NCBI GenBank assembly: GCA_964469555.1
Contig: CAYYAQ010000057.1
Coordinates: forward strand, 1 to 29,753
Length of the DNA stretch: 29,753 bases
Source of the DNA: CAYYAQ01 sp964469555
GTDB lineage: Bacteria; Planctomycetota; UBA1135; UBA2386
Direction of reading: 5' to 3'
The translations under genes and the position numbers were made by a program. The notes under the pieces were generated by a model, which saw nothing but the letters and a program-made list of their open reading frames with translations, did no database searches and was not told where the DNA came from. Position 1 is the first letter of the stretch. Each line of letters opens with the position of its first letter. Below, in pieces: positions 16,701-23,950 of this stretch.

Positions 16701-18284
16701 CGCCAGGGACTCATCGCGGCCGCCGACCAGATCGCCGCTTCGCTCGGCGACGCGGACGCAGTTATCGCGCACACCGCCTTTCGCGCCCTCGCCATGCTGA
16801 ATGCGAGCGACGCCTGCTTCGCGATTCTCGATCGTTCGTCGGCGAGCGAGGCCCAGCGGCGCGGTGCCGCCCACGCGCTGATGCGCATGCACAGTGCGGG
16901 CGTCGTGACGGGCCTGGTCGATCGGCTCGCCAGTGGCGGATCGCTGGTGTCGCGGAAGCCGATGCTGTCCGCGCTGTGTCGCCTCTACCACCGCGAGGGC
17001 GAGTGGAAGGGCGCCAGCTGGGGCACGCGTCCGGACACGCGCGGTCCGTACTACCAGTTGGTGGCCTGGAAGGAATCGCCCAGGATCCTCACGGCGCTCA
17101 TCGACATTCTCAACGCGGCGGGTCCCATCGAGACCGCGTTCCTTGTGGGCGAGATGAGTCGTAACCGCGTGCCGTTCGACCGTGCCATCGAGCGCGTCAT
17201 CGAATTCGCGATTGCCGACGCGACGCACGCGCCGGTCGCCATCGCTCAACTCGCCACGGTGAAATCGATTCCCGCACGGGCGGTGCCGATGCTGCTCGCG
17301 GCCGCGCGCAACGCCAACACGAGGCCCGAAGTGTTGGCGCAGGTCGTCGCCTGCCTGGCTCGCGTCGATCATTGGGATGCCCTCCCGGCGACGCTGGGCG
17401 CGCTGGCGATGCTCGAGAACGGCAAGGGTTCGCGCAAGGTCAAGCAGGCCGGGCGCAACGCGTTCCTCAAGAACGGCAAGCTCGCCAGTCGCCACATCGC
17501 GCTGGCGAAGTGCGCGGCCACCAACGTCGGGTCCGGCGAGGCACGCTGGGCGCACGCCGGTCTGCTCGAACTGGCGTCGCGCAAGAACGTCCCGGCGAAG
17601 GCGCGGGCCCACGCGACGCAGACGATCGGTCTGGCCTGGCAGAACTCACAGCGTCGCGCGGTGCTGATGGATGTCGCGGCGCGGCACGGCAACCACTTCC
17701 TCGACGCGCGCATCAACGCGGCGCGGAAGGACTCCGATCCGGTGGTGGCCAAGGCGGCGCGGGCCGCCGCCAAGCGACTCCGCATCCCGGCTCCCGGCGC
17801 CGACAAGTCCGCAAAGATCCACACGCTGCAACCGGCGGAGGCTCTCGCAAGGGTGGTGAAGTTCAAGGGCGACCCGGCGCTCGGCGAGGCGGTGTTCATC
17901 CGCGGGGCGTGCGCCACCTGCCACACCGTCGATCAGAGCCAGGCGCCAAAGGGGCCGTTCCTCGGCAACATCGCGAGCATCTACCGCCGACGGGTGCTCG
18001 CCGAGTCGATCCTGATGCCCAACAAGACGATCGCCCAGGGTTTCGCGACGCAGTACATCGAGTTGGAGGACGAGACCACGCTGGTCGGCTTCGCGGTCAA
18101 GGAAGCCGGCAAGCAGATCACCCTGCGTGACGTCGAGGGCAAGGAACATGTAGTCGCGAAGAGCCAGATCGCCGAGCGAGAGACCCTGGAGACCTCGGTC
18201 ATGCCGCTTGGCCTGATGAGCACCTTCACCGTGAAGGAGGTGGCGAGTCTGCTCGATTACCTCGAGGGCCTGGCGAAGAAGTGA
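13737..18284 (+). CDS. ThuA-discoidin-propeller dehydrogenase-HEAT-cytochrome c multidomain protein (PVC type)
   Basis: A 1515-residue exported protein. The ATG at 13737 starts a signal peptide ending near PAQAQA; the longer open frame upstream is not export-like. Residues about 43-265 form a ThuA-like glutamine-amidotransferase-fold domain (LLVTGGCCHDYKRQHEVL, IPAIHLHCAMHSFR, TTIGHNT). Residues 283-312 are a Gly-Lys-rich linker. Residues 320-455 are an F5/8 type C/discoidin domain (AIDGNPETRWCAVDD). Residues 500-850 are the PVC propeller dehydrogenase domain (PPEFDVTLFA, LRDTDGDGRADQ, HTTNGLELGIDGWIY). Residues 860-1370 are HEAT-like helical repeats. The C-terminus is a cytochrome c module with C1392-x-x-C1395-H1396 (CATCHTVD) and a probable Met ligand near 1489 (SVMPLGLM). 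This matches the Piru_Ver/CxxCH architecture known mainly from Planctomycetes and Verrucomicrobia. It probably binds a glycan and oxidises a sugar with electron transfer to its own heme. The substrate is unknown. Confidence 0.92.
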   Translation: MHAARLLLLAALALGVSCHPAQAQAAEKTKAKADTNAKNAKPRARLKALLVTGGCCHDYKRQHEVLYKGIQARANVQVDVFWTDDRSTNPPLPLYDDPEWAAGYDVIIHDECAASNRNLKTLQHILDVHQKIPAIHLHCAMHSFRTGTDKWFRHLGLQSSGHGPQRPIEIQFIDPGHPIVKPLRNWTTINEELYNNVKLFGAHPIAVGTQKRGNKSVQTVVAWTNEKSGARTFSTTIGHNTATVADPRYLDMVTRGLLWSCNKLNDEHLKPYKGPNKITFVKAKAGKAGKAGKAGNAKGKGKGKRNRKGKGQAMDAAPKGATLVVATASTIQGGRDPWMAIDGNPETRWCAVDDSKPQWLQLDLGKSFPLEAISIVWEKPGQRYLHRIEGSVDGKGFRTLADATKKSPAGDSRHSFAGVSTRFIKITITGARNWASLFEVTVKAKGLKSIFPKNAGASGKGKKGARARRNARNDPYARSGNVKPRIVKLTAAEEAAIMADVKVPPEFDVTLFAPAATANYPVYVAASPAGDLYVSSDGNGSLGRNPDRGRVLRLRDTDGDGRADQVTEFVANVDSPRGLVWDHDRLYLLHPPHISVHFDRDGDGVAEESKRLITGIAFGFDKRPADHTTNGLELGIDGWIYIAGGDFGFLDAVGTDGRHLQHRGGGVIRFRPDGSGLEIFATGTRNILGTPMSPLLDMFARDNTNDGGGWDVRLHYFSGLEDHGYPRLYKNFRDEHVQPLADYGGGSGCGSVYIHEPGFPGEWNHAPFTCDWGRASLYRHTVARRGSTFAETSAPKTFVKMTRPTDADVDGMSHVYQASWKGPATFNWKGPDVGYIVRVSPKGYRPTPLPAFDELSTAKLIALLGSPSHIRALTAQRTLLRRPDDAATTRALVACAGDRSKELRARVAALYAITQRGVDSRRSAAVAGAVAPLLADEAVLPFVVRALGDMGIDRRTRGEAGPAPLAAFVASMKSSDPRTRVESIIGATRQGLIAAADQIAASLGDADAVIAHTAFRALAMLNASDACFAILDRSSASEAQRRGAAHALMRMHSAGVVTGLVDRLASGGSLVSRKPMLSALCRLYHREGEWKGASWGTRPDTRGPYYQLVAWKESPRILTALIDILNAAGPIETAFLVGEMSRNRVPFDRAIERVIEFAIADATHAPVAIAQLATVKSIPARAVPMLLAAARNANTRPEVLAQVVACLARVDHWDALPATLGALAMLENGKGSRKVKQAGRNAFLKNGKLASRHIALAKCAATNVGSGEARWAHAGLLELASRKNVPAKARAHATQTIGLAWQNSQRRAVLMDVAARHGNHFLDARINAARKDSDPVVAKAARAAAKRLRIPAPGADKSAKIHTLQPAEALARVVKFKGDPALGEAVFIRGACATCHTVDQSQAPKGPFLGNIASIYRRRVLAESILMPNKTIAQGFATQYIELEDETTLVGFAVKEAGKQITLRDVEGKEHVVAKSQIAERETLETSVMPLGLMSTFTVKEVASLLDYLEGLAKK
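14586..14649 (+). repeat. Short in-frame tandem repeats encoding a Gly-Lys linker
   Basis: Tandem copies of GGCAAGGCC (Gly-Lys-Ala) change into GGCAAG copies (Gly-Lys) inside the ThuA fusion gene. They encode the basic linker between the ThuA and discoidin domains. Such slippage-prone repeats often vary in number between strains. A second, shorter Lys/Arg/Gly-rich linker follows the discoidin domain near 15105-15150. Confidence 0.75.
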
Positions 18285-18390
18285 GGCGGTCGGATGGGCT
18301 ACCGACTTCTTTGCCGTCGACGTCTGGACAGCGCGAGGCTTGATCACGCACTACGCGCTGCTCGTCGTCGATCACGCCGCTCAGAGTTGC
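18283..18390 (+). pseudogene. Integrase/transposase catalytic-core remnant
   Basis: Starting within the stop of the ThuA fusion gene, the frame reads WATDFFAVDVWTARG followed by LITHYALLVVDHA. This matches the beginning of the rve integrase catalytic core, in which the first catalytic Asp lies in TDFF and is followed by V-W-T..GL-T-Y-x-L-x-V-I. After about residue 33 the match stops and the frame turns Arg/Ser-rich. No start codon, second Asp or Glu of the DDE triad, or inverted repeat is evident, so this is a decayed fragment. Confidence 0.5.
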
Positions 18391-18419
18391 GATACCACGC
18401 GGAGGTCCCCGAGCAGGCG

Positions 18420-18659
18420 GTCCAGTCGTCGCGCCCCCAAGGTGTTTACGACTTCGTCGCCTTCCTGACTCCGGCGTCCCTGTTCGTCGCGTACACGACT
18501 CAGTCGAAGTTCTCTCACCCAGTTGCCGTGCCGAACCTGCCGACTCTCGACGGAGTGAGCGTCAACTTGCAGATGTGGTGGTTCAGCGCCGGCGCAACGC
18601 CCCAGTTCCGGGCTTCGAATGGCCTCTACTGTGTGCTGGGACGTCCGGGACCGGGATAG
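18420..18659 (+). pseudogene. C-terminal remnant of a secreted planctomycete-type protein
   Basis: A frame ending in TAG at 18657-18659 carries ASLFVAYTTQ, PVAVPNLPTLDGVSVNLQMW and FRASNGLYCVLG. This is the general pattern (PNxPxLxGxxxxxQW...ASNGL) of the C-terminal domain found on many secreted planctomycete proteins. No sensible N-terminus precedes it. The frame runs into basic nonsense and then overlaps the integrase scrap, so it appears to be a truncated gene end. From 18660 to 18927 nothing further can be supported. Confidence 0.4.
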
Positions 18660-18927
18660 CCGGACGCAGACGACGCGGATGAACAGTCAGCGGATCGCGG
18701 TCCGAGCCCAGGCCCCGCGGTCTTCCGGGTCTCCCCGCACTTCCCGCCGGCGTCTTTCTTGTCCTTGCCCCTGTTCTTCTTCCGCCTGGCATTGCCCCGC
18801 TTCCGGCCCTCGGCGATCCTGACGGCGTCACGCTCCAGAACTCGGAGTGGTGCAAGGCAAGGCTGTACGATCTTGTCCGTGACTCGGGCTCCCGAGCCAG
18901 TTCACCCTTCCGCACCCCTGCTTACCG

Positions 18928-19182
18928 ATGACCCAGTGTTTTGTCGCATTCGCGATCGCCGCGGCGATGACTTCGATCTTCGCCTTCCGGTTTCAGACCT
19001 GGCGAAGGCCGAAGCTACTCGTCGGGTACTTCGCGCTCTTCTTCGTCGCGGAGCTGGTCTGTGAGAACCTCTGGTTGCCGCCGGACGCCCTCGGCATCGA
19101 GGTCGGGTTCGTCTGTCTCGGCCTGGCGGTGATCTTCTGCGGTGTGATCTGGGTCGGGCAACGCGTCGGCAGTCTCGAGTAG
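18928..19182 (+). CDS. Small three-helix membrane protein
   Basis: An 84-residue protein with three predicted membrane helices at about 4-20, 30-50 and 57-77. A basic loop (RFQTWRRPK) follows the first helix, and the second contains ELVCENLWLPPDALG. The composition is consistent throughout and the ATG sits right at the first helix. I know of no assigned function, although similar small helical-bundle proteins are common in PVC genomes. It stands alone, convergent with the XRE regulator gene, and no clear ribosome binding site is visible. Confidence 0.6.
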   Translation: MTQCFVAFAIAAAMTSIFAFRFQTWRRPKLLVGYFALFFVAELVCENLWLPPDALGIEVGFVCLGLAVIFCGVIWVGQRVGSLE

Positions 19183-19209
19183 GCGGCGAGCCAGCGGTGA
19201 GTCGCTGCC
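19182..19209. terminator. Hairpin between convergent genes
   Basis: GGCGGCGA (19182-19189) pairs with TCGCTGCC (19202-19209), giving 8 bp with one G-U and a 12-base loop. It starts at the stop of the small membrane protein and lies 39 bases beyond the end of the convergent XRE gene. No T-run is present. Confidence 0.3.
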
Positions 19210-19248
19210 GGGCCCCGCTGCTAGAGGGAGGCGTGGTGGGGGATCGGG

Positions 19249-19686
19249 TCAGCGCGTCTTGCGGGCACGCTCCAGGAGGGCCTCGAGAAACACGCGCAGT
19301 GCCGTGCGGATCTCACCTGCGCCGTGGTGGGCGAGCTGGTCGGTGATGCGAAGCAGGTGCAGCTCTTCTTCGCCGTAGGCCCACTTCTCGTTCTTGGGCC
19401 GGCGGCCGCGGTTGCTGCGGAGTTGTACGCCGATGCAGGTCCCCGAGCTGCTGATCGGACAGCGACCGGGAGACGGAACTCCGCCCCCCGGCGCGAGGGT
19501 CAGCAGATCCGCGAGGGTGATTTTCAGGGCGGCAGCGATGCGACCGAGAGTGGCCGTCGAAGGTTGGACCCGTCCATTCTCGATGCGTGATATGTAGGAG
19601 GGAGCGAGGTCGGCCTGCCGGCCGAGCTCACTCTGGGTGATGCCCCGCTCCTGTCGGAACCTCAGTACTGTCTTGCCTATGCCCAC
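19249..19686 (-). CDS. XRE-family helix-turn-helix regulator with C-terminal Cys-containing domain
   Basis: A 145-residue protein with a Cro/CI-type HTH at residues 8-63 (FRQERGITQSELGRQADLAP, SYISRIENGRVQPSTATLGR). A distinct C-terminal part follows, with a paired cysteine motif (C76-PISSSGT-C84), a basic RGRRPKNEKW stretch and an amphipathic C-terminal helix. GTG at 19686 is preceded by GAGAGGA at 7-base spacing, which supports the start. The extra domain could sense a ligand, metal or redox state, or dimerise; this is inference. The gene lies alone between the small membrane protein and the cytochrome oxidase operon, so its target is uncertain. The oxidase operon, whose start is 440 bases away and divergent, is a candidate. 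Confidence 0.82.
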   Translation of the reverse strand: MGIGKTVLRFRQERGITQSELGRQADLAPSYISRIENGRVQPSTATLGRIAAALKITLADLLTLAPGGGVPSPGRCPISSSGTCIGVQLRSNRGRRPKNEKWAYGEEELHLLRITDQLAHHGAGEIRTALRVFLEALLERARKTR

Positions 19687-20125
19687 AGGCTCGTCCTCTC
19701 GCGCTCCTGGTTGTGCTCTCGGGCCGAGGTCCTGATCGGTTTCAGCATCCTGGTTCGAGCGCGGACGACCTTACACATAGTGGTTGGAAGAAACGCTCCT
19801 TCGCCGAACTGGAGGCGACGGAGTCCCTTAGTAATGCCCGGTCGCCCGTCGGCGACGCGGAAGCGCCAGGTCATCACAGTTGTCCGGGGAACGGGCGTTG
19901 GCCATCCAACTACCGTTAGCGATAGAGATGGAGAGCCCCCGGCTTTGGGGAGCGAAGTATACGCTTGATGTTAATAGCCGCAGCGTTTAAGCAAGTCCCC
20001 GCACCCCTGGAGCACCGGTCCGTGTTCCGCCTCGCCGTGGCGATTCTGGGGTGATTCTTGCGGCTCGGGGTCAACAGCCCCGCCAGCGACGACTTCCCCC
20101 AGCCAGCGCCTCGCGCGGATCCAAC
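19687..20125. other. 439-base divergent intergenic region
   Basis: No convincing gene is seen. The region separates the XRE regulator from the oxidase operon and must hold both promoters. A relatively AT-rich patch near 19955-19990 (AAGTATACGCTT, TTGATGTTAATAG) is the most promoter-like segment, but no clear -35/-10 pair can be defended. Confidence 0.4.
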
Positions 20126-20791
20126 ATGGTGTCGATTCCGACTCGTTCTCAGCGCCCCGGGCTCCTCGGTCTGTTGCTCCCTCTCGCGCTGCTGGGCCTG
20201 CCCGGTTGCGGCTCGGAGGCAGTCGGTGCCGAAGGCCGCGGTCGCGCGTTGTTCGGCAGTTGCATTCCGTGCCACGGTTCCAAAGGGCAGGGACAGCCAC
20301 ACCTCGAGGCGCCGGCCATCGCCGGCCTGGAGGAGTGGTATCTGAGGGAACAGCTCGAGGGTTTCGTGACCGCCAGGCGGGGCTACCACTACTCCGATCT
20401 CCCCGGCCAGCGAATGCGTCCCATGGCCCGCACGCTGCTTCTGGAAGGCGACATCGAAGCCGTTGCCAAGTACATCGCCGCGATGCCGGTCGTGCGTCCC
20501 GAGCCGACGCTGACCGGGGGAGATCCGGAGAAGGGCAAGGTCGCCTACAAACTCTGCATGTCCTGCCACGGCCCGACCGGTGAGGGGCTGCAGGCCCTCC
20601 ACGCGCCGGCGCTGACCAGGACGCACGACTGGTACCTGCTCGCCCAACTCGAGCACTACGTGCACGGCCGCAGGGGCGCGGCGAAGGGCGACACCTGGGG
20701 CGCGACCATGCGCTCCATGTCGACGACCCTGACGGGTTCGCAGGTGAAAGACGTCATCGCCTACATCAACACCCTCGGTAACAAGGAATAA
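20126..20791 (+). CDS. Diheme cytochrome c lipoprotein (c4-like)
   Basis: A 221-residue lipoprotein. A hydrophobic leader ends GLPGC with Cys28. Two cytochrome c domains follow, with C46-x-x-C49-H50 (SCIPCHG) and C144-x-x-C147-H148 (LCMSCHG). Each carries a W-Y-L..QL motif and a Met-containing segment (QRMRPMA and MRSMSTTL) able to supply the second heme ligand. The tandem arrangement matches cytochrome c4-type or other diheme class I cytochromes. As first gene of the oxidase operon, 5 bases before the next start, it is the likely membrane-tethered electron donor to the CuA site of subunit II. The ATG at 20126 is chosen for the leader; the open frame extends 25 codons upstream. Confidence 0.9.
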   Translation: MVSIPTRSQRPGLLGLLLPLALLGLPGCGSEAVGAEGRGRALFGSCIPCHGSKGQGQPHLEAPAIAGLEEWYLREQLEGFVTARRGYHYSDLPGQRMRPMARTLLLEGDIEAVAKYIAAMPVVRPEPTLTGGDPEKGKVAYKLCMSCHGPTGEGLQALHAPALTRTHDWYLLAQLEHYVHGRRGAAKGDTWGATMRSMSTTLTGSQVKDVIAYINTLGNKE

Positions 20792-20796
20792 AGACC

Positions 20797-20937
20797 ATGG
20801 CTGACACTCCTCAGACTCGGCAAGGCGATCTCCCGGACTGGGAGGTCGTCGCCAAGTGGACCTTCTACCCCACGGTGGCCGGCGCGGTGTTGTTCCTCGC
20901 GGCCTTCTTCATCTTCGTCATCAGCGCCGAGGTCTAG
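20797..20937 (+). CDS. 46-residue single-helix protein of the cytochrome oxidase operon
   Basis: A short frame that fits exactly between the diheme cytochrome and subunit II genes, 5 and 6 bases from its neighbours. An AAGGA site lies 9 bases before the ATG. The protein has a soluble N-terminus (ADTPQTRQGDLPDWEVVAKW) and one membrane helix at about 23-43 ending in AEV. Size and position recall small accessory subunits such as CcoQ or subunit IV-type peptides of heme-copper oxidases, but I cannot assign a family. It is probably an assembly or stability subunit. Confidence 0.7.
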   Translation: MADTPQTRQGDLPDWEVVAKWTFYPTVAGAVLFLAAFFIFVISAEV

Positions 20938-20943
20938 TCCGAC

Positions 20944-21612
20944 ATGGATTTCCCAGAGGCGATTTCGACCTACGCCGCAGACGTCGACGGCCTGATCATC
21001 TTGATCGCGGTGTTGGTCGGGTTCTGGTTCTTTCTCGCAGAAGGAGTCTTCTTCCTGCTGCTCTTCAAGTACCGCGCTTCGGCCAACCCGAGGGCGGGCT
21101 ACTACATCGGCAAGGAGAAAGAGGTCAAGAAGTGGATCCAGACCTCGCACATCCTGGTCCTCCTCTGCGACGTCTTCATCATCGTCGGTGCAATCCGCGT
21201 GTGGTACGACATCAAGCAGGACCTGCCCGCCGCGGACCGCACCATCCGCGTCGTCTCGCAGCAGTGGTCCTGGACCTTCGTGCACCCCGGCGCCGACGGC
21301 AAGCTCGACACCGCGGATGACGTCACGATCACGGACAACCTCTTCGTCGAAGAGGGGGTCACCTATCACTTCGAACTGACGTCGAAGGACGTCGTGCACT
21401 GTTTCTCCGTCCCGGCCTTCCGGCTCAAGCAGGACGCTGTCCCCGGGCGCACGATCAAGGGTTGGTTCAAGGTCCTCGATGGCTTTGCCGGCAAGCAGTA
21501 CGACATCCAGTGCGCCGAGATGTGCGGCATCGGGCATGGCGTGATGAGCGGCAAGCTGAAGGTCCACTCCAAGGAACAGCACGCGGCCTGGCTCGCGGAG
21601 AACGGGAAGTAA
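20944..21612 (+). CDS. coxB: Cytochrome c oxidase subunit II
   Basis: A 222-residue subunit with two N-terminal membrane helices (about 15-41 and 68-88) and a periplasmic cupredoxin domain. All six CuA ligands are present: H152 (VHCFSVPAF), C190, E192, C194, H198 and M201 (CAEMCGIGHGVM). The aromatic patch QQWSWTF, used in electron entry from cytochrome c, is at 106-112. A short acidic insert (PGADGKLDTADD) lies between the early beta strands. No fused cytochrome c domain is present, so the separate diheme lipoprotein at 20126 is the probable donor. It sits 6 bases after the small protein and 6 bases before coxA. Confidence 0.95.
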   Translation: MDFPEAISTYAADVDGLIILIAVLVGFWFFLAEGVFFLLLFKYRASANPRAGYYIGKEKEVKKWIQTSHILVLLCDVFIIVGAIRVWYDIKQDLPAADRTIRVVSQQWSWTFVHPGADGKLDTADDVTITDNLFVEEGVTYHFELTSKDVVHCFSVPAFRLKQDAVPGRTIKGWFKVLDGFAGKQYDIQCAEMCGIGHGVMSGKLKVHSKEQHAAWLAENGK

Positions 21613-21618
21613 CCAGTC

Positions 21619-23341
21619 ATGACCGACACAGCTGCTATCAGCCCCCACGAGGCGGCGCACGACCACGGCCCACAGGGCTTCGCGTCGAAGTACCTCTTCT
21701 CCACGGACCACAAGGTCATCGCGATGCAGTACCTGTTCACAGGGATGCTGATGGCGTTGGTCGGTGGTTTCTTCGCCTACGTGTTCCGGATGCAGTTGGC
21801 CTACCCCGGCGAACCCGTCCCGGGCTTCGGCGTCGTGTCGGCCGGTGAGTACAACGCGCTGGTTACCCAGCACGGCACGATCATGATCTTCTGGGTGGCC
21901 ATGCCGGTGCTCATCGCGGCATTCGGCAACTTCCTGATCCCGCTGATGATCGGTTGCGACGACATGGTCTTCCCGCGGATCAACCGGCTGAGCTTCCAGA
22001 TCTTCTTCGCGAGCGCCGTCGTGCTGATGGCGTCCTGGTTCGTGCCTGGTGGAGCGTTTGGTGGCGCCTGGACAGCGTATCCCCCGCTGTCCTCCGCGGC
22101 GGAGTACAGCCTGACCCCCCTGGGTTCCATACTCTGGGTGCTCGCGGTGGCGTTGGAGTTCGTGGCCTTCCTGCTGGGCGGCATCAACTTCATCACCACC
22201 ACGATGAACTCCCGGGCGCCGGGCATGAAGGCCCGGGACATCCCGATGATCGTCTGGATGATCGTCATCGCCAGCATCATGTTCATGCTGTCGGTCGGGC
22301 CACTGGTCGCGGGAGCCTTCATGCTGCTGTTCGACCAGGTTGTGCAGAGCGGCTTCTACGACCCNNNNNNNNNNNNNNNNNNNNNNNGGCGGCGACCCGC
22401 TGCTGTGGCAGCACCTGTTCTGGTTCTTCGGACACCCCGAGGTTTACGTGGTTCTCCTGCCGGCGATGGGAGTCGTCGCCGAGGTCATCACCACGTTCTC
22501 GCGCAAGAAGCTGTTCGCCTACGACACGGTGCTCTACACGGCGGTCGCGACCGGCGTGCTGAGCTTCTTCGTGTGGGCTCACCACCAGTTCGTGGCGGGA
22601 ATCGACCCGCGGGCGGCGAACATCTTCACCGTGACCACGGTGCTGATCTCGATCCCGATCGCCGAACTCGTGTTCGTCTTCATCGCCACCCTGTTCAAGG
22701 GATCGATCTCCTTCACGGTGCCGATGCTCTGGGGTCTGGCCTTCATCGCCGAGTTCCTGTTCGGAGGCGTGACCGGCATCTTCCTCGGCTCCAGCGGCTC
22801 TGACATCTACCTGCACGACACCTACTTCGTGCTGTCGCACTTCCACTACACCTTCTTCCCGATCTCAATCATCGCCGTGTTTGCGGGGGTGACGTACTGG
22901 TTCCCGAAGATGTTCGGGCGGCACCTGAGCGAGGGCTTGGGCAAGGTGCACTTCTGGTTGACGATCATCTCGTTCAACGTCGTCTTCGTGCCGCTGATGC
23001 TGCTCGGTCTCGCCGGCCAGCACCGCCGCATCTTCAACTACAACCAGTTCGACGAGTTGATGGCCCCCGGCATGCAGACGCTGCGCGTCGTCGCGACCAT
23101 CGCCACGATCGTGATGCTGCTCGCGCAGATCATCTTCCTCTACAACTTCTTCGCCAGCATCCGAAAGGGCAGGAAGGCGGAGATGAATCCGTTCAAGGCC
23201 AACACCCTCGAGTGGACCGTCCCCTCTCCTCCTCCGCACGGCAACTTCGCCGAACTGCCCACCGTCTATCGCGGCCCCTACGAGTTCAGCTCGCCGGGTC
23301 GCGAAGAGGACTACTGGGTGCAGAGTGACCCGGACTCCTAG
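21619..23341 (+). CDS. coxA: Cytochrome c oxidase subunit I, interrupted by an assembly gap
   Basis: The catalytic heme-copper subunit, about 568 residues once the gap is closed. Before the gap: H85 in THGTIMIFW, the low-spin heme ligand, and several membrane helices. After it: GHPEVY, which gives the CuB His, the proton-channel Glu and the cross-linked Tyr of A1-type oxidases; AHHQF with two more CuB His; and HDTYFVLSHFHYTF, which ligates both hemes. It therefore belongs to the mitochondrial-like A1 (aa3) class and reduces O2 to water while pumping protons. The reading frame differs by one base across the 23 Ns at 22365-22387. The real missing length must be 1 modulo 3, so the shift is an assembly artefact rather than a mutation. 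Confidence 0.95.
22365..22387. other. Assembly gap (23 Ns) inside coxA
   Basis: Twenty-three undetermined bases split coxA between an Asp-Pro and a Gly-Gly-Asp-Pro. Subunit I sequences usually have only about two residues between these motifs (F-x-D-P-x-x-G-G-D-P), so about 7 bases rather than 23 are probably missing. Seven satisfies the frame requirement. Confidence 0.9.
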
Positions 23342-23362
23342 GTAGCAAACACCAAACGGCCA

Positions 23363-23935
23363 ATGCAAAGACCTATCGCAACCACTCGCTCCGTGACGGG
23401 TATCCCGACGGGACGCCTCGCGATTTGGTGGGTTCTCGCTTCCGAGATCGTGATTTTCGGGGGGCTCCTCGCCAGTTACGTGATGCACCGCCTCGGACAT
23501 CCTGAGTGGGCCGACCAGGCAGCACACACCAACGTCTGGGCAGGTGCGTTCAACACCCTCGTGTTGCTCACCTCGAGTCTGACCGCGGTCCTCGCTCACC
23601 GGGCGGCGGAGGCGGGCGACGGCAAGAAGGCGGGGAAGATGCTCCTCCTCACCATCGTCGGTGGTGGCGTGTTCCTGGCGGTGAAGTCCGTCGAGTGGAC
23701 CATCGAGATCCAGAACGGCTACACGATTACTTCTCCGGGCTTTTGGCCCTTCTACTACGTCGCTGCCGGCCTGCACGGTTTCCACGTCCTCGGCGGCATG
23801 GTGATCATGGGTTTCGTGGCGGCCGCGGCAAAGCGCGGCGAGAACCTGCAGAGAGTCGAGTTCGTCGGCCTCTACTGGCACTTCGTCGACATCGTCTGGA
23901 TCTTCCTCTTCCCGTTGCTCTACATTGCCAAATAG
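23363..23935 (+). CDS. coxC: Cytochrome c oxidase subunit III
   Basis: A 190-residue, five-helix subunit III of the short bacterial type. Signatures are LASEIVIFGGLLASYV in the first helix, KSVEWTIEI (a conserved Glu near the lipid pocket), FYYVAAGLHGFHVLGG and FVGLYWHFVDIVWIFLFPLLYI. It stabilises subunit I and supports sustained turnover. It begins 21 bases after coxA and is followed 15 bases later by the subunit IV gene. No strong ribosome binding site is seen. Confidence 0.93.
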   Translation: MQRPIATTRSVTGIPTGRLAIWWVLASEIVIFGGLLASYVMHRLGHPEWADQAAHTNVWAGAFNTLVLLTSSLTAVLAHRAAEAGDGKKAGKMLLLTIVGGGVFLAVKSVEWTIEIQNGYTITSPGFWPFYYVAAGLHGFHVLGGMVIMGFVAAAAKRGENLQRVEFVGLYWHFVDIVWIFLFPLLYIAK

Positions 23936-23950
23936 CCAGGAGAACCAACC

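Noticed and set aside
18583..18915. Minus-strand open frames with a Lys/Arg-rich stretch (RKRGNARRKKNRGKDKKDAG)
   Set aside because: Basic low-complexity tail with no recognisable domain; could be a remnant but nothing supports a gene start or function.
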